Shown here: piece after piece, positions 57,751-64,000 of the stretch
How the letters are laid out: every line of letters begins with the position of its first letter
Position numbering within the stretch: the stretch's first letter is position 1
DNA from: JAOSJL01 sp963704035
Lineage (GTDB): Bacteria > Actinomycetota > Acidimicrobiia > IMCC26256 > JAOSJL01
DNA length: 64,000 nt
Assembly: GCA_963704035.1 (NCBI GenBank)
Contig: CAVPGR010000004.1
Span: forward strand, 248,001-312,000
Reading direction: 5' to 3'
Made by a program: the position numbers and the translations under genes
Notes under the pieces: model-generated
Told to the model about the DNA's origin: nothing
Databases searched by the model: none
Seen by the model: only the letters and a program-made list of their open reading frames with translations

Positions 57751-59816
57751 GTCGGGTCCGACAGTACGTGACGTGCGAGGAACGTCTCGGTTCGCCCGAG
57801 TTCGTCGACGACGGTCGCCGGGTCGGAGAAACCGTGGCCCTCGCCGTCGTAGACGCGGTAGTCGACGTCGACCCCCGATTCCCGGGCCGCACGCACGAAC
57901 GCGTCTGTCTGGGACCTCGGGACGGCCGGATCGTCCGCGCCCTGGAGGACCAACAGAGGCACGGCAATCGACCCGGTGCGGATCATCGGTGAGCGGTCTC
58001 GGTAGATCTCTGCGGCCTCGGGCAGCGTTCCGACGAGTGAATCGGTGTAATGGGCCTCGAAGCGGTGCGTGGCCGCCGCCAACGCCTCGAGGTCGGTGAC
58101 CGGATACCGCACCACCGTTGCCCGGACGAGGTCAGGAACGGCCGCGCTCACGAGCAGCGCCGTGAACCCCCCGGCGCTTCCGCCGCTGAGTGCGATGCGG
58201 TGCGGATCACCCCACCCGCGGGTGCCGACGGCCCGTAGCGCCGCCACGACGTCGGCCACGTCGACGACACCCCACTGCCCGGCCAGCGCCTGCGCATACG
58301 AGCGACCGTGACCCGTAGACCCGCGACCGTTCGGCGTGAGGATGTTCCAGCCGCGGCCGAGGAAGTAGGCAGCACGGGGCCACCAGTCGGCCACGGCCTG
58401 GTCGGTGGGGCCGCCGTGGAGGTGGACGAGCAGCGGTCTCGAGCGGGACGGCACGGAGGCGGAGTCCCGCACGCAGCGCCAGAGCAGCCCGTGCAGAGCT
58501 GTCCCATGAGAAGTCGCCCCTTTCTCTTCCCCTTCCCACGTCACCGGCTCGGGTTCGGGGACCGCCCCCTCCATCGCGGGTGCCTCCACGATCGTGATCC
58601 GCGTCGACTCTGCGCTGTCTCCGGGAGCGTCGGAGGGCAGCTCGGAGGGCACGTCGGAGGGAGCGTCGGAGGAAACGTCGGCAGGAAAGTCGTAGCGAAC
58701 CACACGTGGCGACTCGTCCGGCGCTGATCGAACGGCGAGGAGTCCGCCCTCGTCGGTCCACCGAATTCCCCGGTGCCAACGCGGCGCGATCTCCCGCCCC
58801 GCCAGATGGTCCTCGGAAGAGCCTTCGGCAGAACCCAGGACCAGGGCACCCGCACCATCGCTGTTGGCGCACCATGCGAGAAAGCGGGAGTCGGGTGACC
58901 ACGCGTAGCTGCGTTGGCCGGGACCCCAGGTCGGTTCCGCGTGTTCTCGGGGCCCGGCTTCGTGTGGTTCGGCACTCGCGATGCGCGCATCGGAGCCGTC
59001 GAGTGTGCACACGTAGATGTTCATCCATCCGTCGCGGTCAGACACATAGGCGAGCCGTCGGCCGTCGGGTGAGAAGCGGGGTTGTCCCACGGCCTCCGGC
59101 GTCGCACCCGTGGCCGCCGCGCCGCCCGCCACGACACCCGCTACCACGGTTGCCGGCCCGTCGGGCCAGCGGTAGACGACGATGCGCGAGTCGTCCCACG
59201 GCATGGCGGGAAAGTCCCACTCGTGCCAGGTGAGGAGCGCACCGTCGGGTGACCAGTACGGATCGAAGGCGAAGTCGGATTGCGAACAGATCACCGGTGC
59301 CGTGGACTCGTCGACGGCCACCACCGCGACGACACAGGTTTCCTGCGTCTCGGACACGTAGGCCACGAACTGCCCGTCGGGAGACACGGCGGGCGCGCTC
59401 GCTCGCACACCCACGGGCGTCAGGAAAGCGGGTCCCGGGAAGGCAGTTCTCAGGGAGAGGCTTCCAGCATCGGCGGCCGCGTGCTCTTCGGCGGAATCGT
59501 GCGGATCGACGAGCACCAATCGACCGTCGCCGGTCGGATACACGATCCGCCCGTCGGGCGTGACATCCATCGTGGCGCGACCCGCGGGCGGCACGTCGCC
59601 GGACACCGTGCGGCGTGCCCGCTTCTTCAAGCCGCGATCTGAGGCGCGATCTGACGGGTGGTCGACGGCACACACCACCGACGCGACCCCCGCCTGCCGG
59701 ATCGTCCAGGCCATGCCCCTCCCGGGGACCCACACGGGGGCGCCCGGCGCTGAGCCGAAGGCAACCTGCTCGGCGGGTATGGGAGGGACGACCGGACCGG
59801 TCGCGGAAGCGTCCAC
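57747..59816 (-). CDS. S9-family (prolyl oligopeptidase-like) peptidase
   Basis: A 689-residue serine peptidase with an N-terminal beta-propeller of TolB-like repeats (SPDGQFVAYVSE, FSPDGRRLAYVSD, WSPDSRFLAWC) and a C-terminal hydrolase domain. Catalytic Ser is in LSGGSAGGF, Asp in QGADDPAVP and His in EGHGFSD. A Ser/Asp/Pro-rich loop from a degenerate 12-bp repeat near 58630-58680 interrupts the propeller. No signal peptide is visible, so it should act in the cytoplasm. GTG start at 59816, divergent from the GT4 gene. Confidence 0.93.
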   Translation of the reverse strand: MDASATGPVVPPIPAEQVAFGSAPGAPVWVPGRGMAWTIRQAGVASVVCAVDHPSDRASDRGLKKRARRTVSGDVPPAGRATMDVTPDGRIVYPTGDGRLVLVDPHDSAEEHAAADAGSLSLRTAFPGPAFLTPVGVRASAPAVSPDGQFVAYVSETQETCVVAVVAVDESTAPVICSQSDFAFDPYWSPDGALLTWHEWDFPAMPWDDSRIVVYRWPDGPATVVAGVVAGGAAATGATPEAVGQPRFSPDGRRLAYVSDRDGWMNIYVCTLDGSDARIASAEPHEAGPREHAEPTWGPGQRSYAWSPDSRFLAWCANSDGAGALVLGSAEGSSEDHLAGREIAPRWHRGIRWTDEGGLLAVRSAPDESPRVVRYDFPADVSSDAPSDVPSELPSDAPGDSAESTRITIVEAPAMEGAVPEPEPVTWEGEEKGATSHGTALHGLLWRCVRDSASVPSRSRPLLVHLHGGPTDQAVADWWPRAAYFLGRGWNILTPNGRGSTGHGRSYAQALAGQWGVVDVADVVAALRAVGTRGWGDPHRIALSGGSAGGFTALLVSAAVPDLVRATVVRYPVTDLEALAAATHRFEAHYTDSLVGTLPEAAEIYRDRSPMIRTGSIAVPLLVLQGADDPAVPRSQTDAFVRAARESGVDVDYRVYDGEGHGFSDPATVVDELGRTETFLARHVLSDPT

Positions 59817-59961
59817 GGCGCGGGAGAGTACCGGCCGTCCAAACGGGGTGACTGCCCGCCTTGCTGGTGGGGCGGAGCGCCCCGTCGCCGGGGTCGCACG
59901 GGTAGGGGGATCGCGGGCGTCATTTGCCCCGTAGGGCCGCCATTCTGCAAGCTGGTGCGTT

Positions 59962-61245
59962 ATGCCTGTCTCCGATCAGTCGCTGCGCGTCGCCTATCTG
60001 ATGTTCCGCGGCAATCCCCACTGCGGCGGACAGGGCGTCTACACGCGGCACCTCACGCGAGAACTCACCGCCCTCGGACACCAGGTGACGGTCTTCTCGG
60101 GCCAGCCGTACCCCGTGCTCGATCCCGGTGTGGAGCTCGTGAAAGTTCCGGGTCTCGACCTCTACCGCCCCGACAACCCCTTCCGGGCCCCGTGGCCCCA
60201 CGAGTTCCGCACCCGCGCCGACCTGGCCGAGTTCGGGATTCTCTGTGCCGCCGGGTACCCGGAGCCCTACGCGTTCAGTCTCCGCGCCAGGGAGATCATC
60301 CGGGAGCGTCGCGACGAGTTCGACGTGGTCCACGACAACCAGTGCCTGGGCACCGGGATGCTCGACCTCCTCGACGAGGGTGTGCCGCTGCTGGCCACGC
60401 TTCACCATCCGATCACCGTTGACCGTGACGTGGAGCTCGCCCACGAGAAGAATCTGTGGCGACGTTTCATGTTCCGACGCTGGTACGGCTTCCTGAACAT
60501 GCAGATGCGAGTTGCCCGCCGTGTTCCACGCCTCTTGACCGTGAGCCAGTCGTCCCGGCGAGACATCGTCGCTCAGATGGGCGTCTCCGACGACCAGCTC
60601 CACGTCGTCCCCGTCGGCATGGACCCCGAGGTCTTCACGCCCGTACCCGGCGTCGATCGGGTCCGCGGACGAATCATGACGACCGCCAGCGCCGACATCC
60701 CGATGAAGGGCCTCACCGTGCTGCTCGAGGCGCTGGCGAAGGCCCGCACCGAGAGGCCCGATGCACACCTCGTCGTGATCGGGAAGCTCAAGAACAAGAA
60801 GAGCGCCGTGCCCGCGGTTCTGGACCGACTCGGGCTGCACGACCACATCCGTTTCGTGAGCGGGGTCGAGACCTCCGAGATCGTCCGGCTCTACGCCGAG
60901 GCCGAGCTCGCGGTCGTTCCCTCCCTCTACGAGGGCTTCTCCCTCCCGGCTGTCGAGGCGATGGCCTGCGGGGTGCCGCTCGTGGCCACCACCGGCGGGG
61001 CGCTCCCCGAGGTTGTCGGCACCGACCACGAGACCGGGCTGCTCGTGGAGCCCGGAGATCCCGGCGCTCTGGCCACCGCGCTCCTGGAGGGCCTCGGCGA
61101 TCCCGACCTGCGCGAACGCGTGGGAGCGGCAGGGCGCGAACGGGTCACCGAACGGTTCACCTGGCGCGCGTGTGCCGCCGGCACGGCCGAGCACTACCGG
61201 CGGGTCGTCGCCGGCGAGGACGAGAAGGACCGGACAGCCGCCTGA
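59962..61245 (+). CDS. GT4-family glycosyltransferase
   Basis: A 427-residue GT-B enzyme. The N-terminal domain has FRGNPHCGGQGVYTRHLTREL; the C-terminal domain has GIPMKG-like SADIPMKGLTVLLEAL and the donor-binding VPSLYEGFSLPAVEAMACGVP with the Glu-x7-Glu motif. No signal or membrane span; it acts at the inner face of the membrane. The stop overlaps the methyltransferase start (TGATG). In Mycobacterium a GT4 (Rv0225) lies beside a methyltransferase (Rv0224c), which suggests an old association. Sugar unknown. Confidence 0.92.
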   Translation: MPVSDQSLRVAYLMFRGNPHCGGQGVYTRHLTRELTALGHQVTVFSGQPYPVLDPGVELVKVPGLDLYRPDNPFRAPWPHEFRTRADLAEFGILCAAGYPEPYAFSLRAREIIRERRDEFDVVHDNQCLGTGMLDLLDEGVPLLATLHHPITVDRDVELAHEKNLWRRFMFRRWYGFLNMQMRVARRVPRLLTVSQSSRRDIVAQMGVSDDQLHVVPVGMDPEVFTPVPGVDRVRGRIMTTASADIPMKGLTVLLEALAKARTERPDAHLVVIGKLKNKKSAVPAVLDRLGLHDHIRFVSGVETSEIVRLYAEAELAVVPSLYEGFSLPAVEAMACGVPLVATTGGALPEVVGTDHETGLLVEPGDPGALATALLEGLGDPDLRERVGAAGRERVTERFTWRACAAGTAEHYRRVVAGEDEKDRTAA

Positions 61246-61997
61246 TGCTCACCGTCGACTTCGAACGCCTCGATCTGCGCGCGGGTCACCGGGTCCTCGA
61301 CATGGGATGCGGCGGCGGGCGCCATGCCTTCGAGATGATGCGCCGCGGCGCCACTGTCGTCGCACTCGACCGCGGCTTCGAGGAACTCGAGGACGTACGC
61401 GCCACGAGCGGGGCCATGCATGAAGCCGGCGAACTTCCCGATGGCGAGCCCGGCGGGCCGGTGCAGGGCGACGCACTGCGACTGCCGTTCCCCGACGGCA
61501 GCTTCGACCGGATCGTGGCCTCCGAGGTCTTGGAACACATTCCTGATGACGAAGCGGCCATGGCGGAACTCGTTCGTGTGCTGCGGCCGGGCGGACGGAT
61601 CGCCGTCACGGTTCCCACATGGCTCCCCGAGAGGGTCTGTTGGGCGCTGTCCGCCGACTATCACGAGACGCCGGGCGGCCACGTGCGGATCTACCGTCGC
61701 TCCGATCTGGAGTCACGACTACGCGACGCAGGCCTCGACGTGGACGGTGCCGACCACGCCCACGCTCTTCACTCGCCGTACTGGTGGGTCCGATGCGCCG
61801 TCGGCGTCGACAACGACGATGCCTTCGCCACGAAGCGCTACCACGACTTTCTCGTGTGGGAGCTCACGAACCGCCCCCGCTGGACACGCCTGGTCGAAGA
61901 CGTCCTGAACCCCGTTCTGGGCAAGAGCCTCATCGTCTACAACAACAAGCCGGTGGTCGACACCGAGAAGGTGACAAGATCCGATGCCGCTGCCTGA
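61245..61997 (+). CDS. Class I SAM-dependent methyltransferase
   Basis: A 250-residue methyltransferase. Motif I is VLDMGCGGGRHAFEM, the acidic loop VVALDRGFEEL, motif II/III DGSFDRIVASEVLEHIPDD and LRPGGRIAVTVPTW. The C-terminal half (about 140-250) has SADYHETPGGHVRIYRR, then a hydrophobic HSPYWWVRCAVG. Target unknown. Its start shares an A with the GT4 stop and its 3' end overlaps the next gene by 14 bp, so the three genes form one unit. Confidence 0.9.
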   Translation: MLTVDFERLDLRAGHRVLDMGCGGGRHAFEMMRRGATVVALDRGFEELEDVRATSGAMHEAGELPDGEPGGPVQGDALRLPFPDGSFDRIVASEVLEHIPDDEAAMAELVRVLRPGGRIAVTVPTWLPERVCWALSADYHETPGGHVRIYRRSDLESRLRDAGLDVDGADHAHALHSPYWWVRCAVGVDNDDAFATKRYHDFLVWELTNRPRWTRLVEDVLNPVLGKSLIVYNNKPVVDTEKVTRSDAAA

Positions 61998-63069
61998 CAT
62001 CGACGGAATCGTCTCGGCCGCCGAGCTCGACGAGACAGTGGCGCTCATCGTCGACCACCAACTCGACGACGGCAACATCCCGTGGATCCCGGGCGGTCAC
62101 ACCGACCCGTGGAACATGGTGGAGGCCGCCATGGCTCTCGACATCGGAGGGCGCCACGCCGAGGCCGAGGCCGCCTACGAGTGGCTCCGGTGCATCCAGC
62201 GACCCGACGGCGCCTTCCACGCCTACTACATCGGCAACGACGTCGAGGACGTCACGATCGACACCAACGTGACCGCCTACCTCGCCAACGGCGTGCTGCA
62301 CCACTACCTCTCGACCGGCGACGACCGGTTCCTGCGCGACAACTGGCCGATGGTCGCCGACGGCATCGACTTCTGTCTCGACCACCAGGCCGAGTCGGGT
62401 GAGATCGTCTGGTCGGCCGACCCGACACGGCAGATCTGGCGTGGGGCCCTGCTGACCGGTTGTTCGAGCATCCACGCCAGCATCCGCTGCGCTGTCCTGT
62501 TGGCCGAACACCTCGGAGACGAGCACCCCGACTGGGAGCTCTCTCTCGGCTCGCTGGCGCATGCCATCGAGCACCGTACCGAGGTGTTCCTCGACAAGGA
62601 CCGCTGGGCGATGGACTGGTACTACCCCATCCTCGGTGGGGCGCTGCGTGGCGAGGCGGCCTGGTGGCGCATCGTCGAGCGCTGGCCGCACTTCGTCGTC
62701 GAAGGGCGAGGCGTCCGGTGCGTGTCAGACCGGCCGTGGATCACGGCCGCCGAGACATGCGAGCTGGTGTTGGCACTCGACGCCATCGGTGAGCGCGACA
62801 AGGCGCTCGAGCTCTTCGGCTGGGTTCAGTTCCTGCGCGCCGACAACGGTGGCTACTGGACGGGCATGAACTTCGACGACGACACCTTTCATCTCGACGG
62901 TGCCGTGTACCCCGAGGAGCAGCCGACCTGGAACCTGGCCGCTGTGGTGCTCGCCGCACACGCGCTGGCCGGTAGCGGCCTCACCGCCTCCTTCTTCCGA
63001 TACGAGGGTCTCCCGGAAGGTTTGGATCGCGACGCCATCCTCGCCGATATCCGCCGGTCAGCCGGGTAA
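61984..63069 (+). CDS. Terpenoid-cyclase/prenyltransferase-type alpha-toroid protein
   Basis: A 361-residue protein whose repeats (WMVEAAMAL-like helices, WLRCIQRPDGAFHAYY, VQFLRADNGGYWTGM) match the QW-like helices of alpha/alpha toroids, seen in squalene cyclases and prenyltransferases. TIDTNVTAYLANGVLHHYL and DWYYPILGGAL are further helix pairs. The usual DxDD cyclase motif is not seen, so a glycan- or lipid-binding or hydrolase role is as likely. Overlaps the methyltransferase gene by 14 bp. Confidence 0.8.
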   Translation: MPLPDIDGIVSAAELDETVALIVDHQLDDGNIPWIPGGHTDPWNMVEAAMALDIGGRHAEAEAAYEWLRCIQRPDGAFHAYYIGNDVEDVTIDTNVTAYLANGVLHHYLSTGDDRFLRDNWPMVADGIDFCLDHQAESGEIVWSADPTRQIWRGALLTGCSSIHASIRCAVLLAEHLGDEHPDWELSLGSLAHAIEHRTEVFLDKDRWAMDWYYPILGGALRGEAAWWRIVERWPHFVVEGRGVRCVSDRPWITAAETCELVLALDAIGERDKALELFGWVQFLRADNGGYWTGMNFDDDTFHLDGAVYPEEQPTWNLAAVVLAAHALAGSGLTASFFRYEGLPEGLDRDAILADIRRSAG

Positions 63070-63080
63070 CCTGACGCCTC

Positions 63081-63297
63081 ATGGGATCGTCGGGAATGAA
63101 ACGCAAGGACCGCCAACACCTGCCCAAGGTGGGGTCGAAGCCGCAGCGCCGCTACTCGCAGCAGCACCAGCGCGACGCCGTGGCCGACAACTACGGCCTC
63201 GAGGTGGAGAAGCACACGACCGCCGAAAAGGTCGGTGCGGGCGTCGTCGGCGGTGATCATCGCGTGCGGCGCCATCGCGATCCTGTTCTTCACGTAA
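63081..63297 (+). CDS. Small basic single-span membrane protein, one frameshift
   Basis: About 71 residues: a basic N-terminus (MKRKDRQHLPKVGSKPQRR), the stretch NYGLEVEKHTTAEKVGAGVV, then near 63250 a one-base excess moves the frame to VIIACGAIAILFFT, a membrane span ending at TAA 63297. Without the shift the frame has no span. Function unknown. It lies 11 bp after the toroid gene and overlaps the convergent methyltransferase by eight bases. Confidence 0.6.
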
Positions 63298-63932
63298 GAG
63301 ATCCCTTCACACGGCGCAGCGTGCGGAGGCTGCCTTGTTGTGTCTCGGGCTCGAACCCACCGGTGTCCACGGCGCGTTGCCACACGTGAAACGGGGCCTG
63401 GCCACCGTCGTCCGGGTCCTCGAAGACGTCGTGGATGGCGAGCACTCCTCCCGGAGCGATGAAATGCGCCCACGAGTCGAAGTCGGCTCCGGCCGCCTGC
63501 CTCGGAATGACCGCCGTCGATGAACAACAATCCGAGCGGAGTGGTCCAGTGCGCCGCAAGCGTCGGCGAGTCGCCCACGACAGCGAGGACGACGTCCTCG
63601 AGGCCGGCGCGTTCCACGGTCCGGCGGAAGAACGGAAGCGTGTCCATCCGACCCGTCTCGGGGTCGACGACGCTGGAGTCGTGGTGCTCCCACCCGGCTT
63701 GATTCTCCTCGGAGCCGCGATGGTGATCCACGGTGAACAACACCGTTCCACCGGCCCGGGCCGCTGAACCCAGATAGACCGCCGACTTGCCGCAGTAGCT
63801 CCCGATCTCGAGCAGCGGGCCCACGGGCGCGGCCCTGACTCCGGCTTCGTAGAGGGCCAACCCTTCGTCGTCGGGCATGAACCCGACGGCGTCACGTGCA
63901 ATGGCGAGCGCGGGTTCATCCATGTTGTTCAT
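63290..63932 (-). CDS. Class I SAM-dependent methyltransferase, one frameshift
   Basis: About 213 residues of a Methyltransf_24-type enzyme. From ATG 63932: MPDDEGLALYEAG, then LLEIGSYCGKSAVYLG (SAM motif I), FTVDHHRGSEENQAGWE and LLFIDGGHSE. Near 63510 the frame changes and continues DFDSWAHFIAPGGVLAIHDV, then FEDPDDGGQAPFHVWQ to TGA 63290. Its start overlaps the stop of an upstream gene (ATGA) that extends past the window. Target unknown; the neighbouring GT4 operon suggests a glycan or lipid substrate. Confidence 0.82.
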
Positions 63933-64000
63933 TCGACGGACACGTCCTCCATGAGAACCGTCGCCGGGATCAACTCGGTGCGCTCCAGACCGGCGTCGCG
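63929..64000 (-). CDS. 3' end of a gene extending beyond the window
   Basis: The last 23 codons of an open frame that enters from the right edge and stops at 63929-63931, four bases into the methyltransferase gene (ATGA overlap). The visible end (RTELIPATVLMEDVSVE) is too short to assign, but the overlap pattern supports a real gene in the same operon. Confidence 0.5.
   Translation of the reverse strand, partial: RDAGLERTELIPATVLMEDVSVE

Overview
This is GC-rich, actinobacterial chromosomal DNA. The gene content points to an uncultivated member of the Acidimicrobiia or a close relative; that placement is inference. Evidence for Actinobacteria is F420 biosynthesis (cofD-cofE-nitroreductase), long-form HPF, a MurA with Asp in place of the catalytic Cys, a DUF5719 protein, a PTPS-related membrane protein, an LpdA-like flavoprotein lacking one redox Cys, and a DUF222/HNH protein. 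Gene order recalls a known mycobacterial block (secA1-hpf-comF, sahH, manA/manB, fbiA-fbiB, manC-wbbL-rmlD-LCP, fadE25, birA, accA3, lpdA). No rRNA, tRNA, CRISPR array, phage or insertion sequence was seen.

Layout. 0-4.5 kb: secA-prfB-ftsE on the minus strand, with three copies of a 63-bp hairpin repeat after prfB. 4.5-6 kb: a DUF2079 membrane protein divergent from secA. 6-15.5 kb, minus strand: PTPS-related membrane protein, phosphomannomutase, Trm112-like protein, sugar-phosphate isomerase, ahcY, ComF, FlgM-like protein, HPF and a LuxR-type regulator. 15.5-24 kb: zinc ribbon, CPBP protease, ftsH (plus), thioredoxin-like protein, DUF5719 and a very large GT2 membrane glycosyltransferase. 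24-27 kb (plus): a coiled-coil Ala/Lys-rich protein, then the F420 genes. 27-37 kb (minus): one long envelope-sugar operon, LCP-rmlB-rmlD-ugd-uxs-GT2-His-rich protein-manC-epimerase, mostly joined by ATGA, GTGA or TGATG overlaps. 37-48 kb: acyl-CoA dehydrogenase, pabB-pabC, birA, a biotin-dependent carboxylase alpha chain, hydrolase, flavoprotein, galT and an enoyl-CoA hydratase. 47.7-54.8 kb: lon, an aldo/keto reductase, a hidden PAP2 phosphatase, meaB, a NifU-domain protein and a DUF222/HNH gene. 54.8-64 kb: murA, enoyl-CoA hydratase, two hydrolases (one an S9 peptidase), then a GT4-methyltransferase-toroid protein operon and a further methyltransferase.

Two window-wide properties stand out. 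Short perfect tandem repeats occur again and again: units of 9, 12 or 15 bp inside genes, always a multiple of three, and 14 or 63 bp outside or at gene ends. From about 22.5 kb onward many genes, including the normally essential murA and rmlD, carry single-base frameshifts, densest at 49-52 kb. These look more like indel errors in the assembly than real decay. They hide at least one whole gene, the PAP2 phosphatase at about 51.35-52.06 kb.
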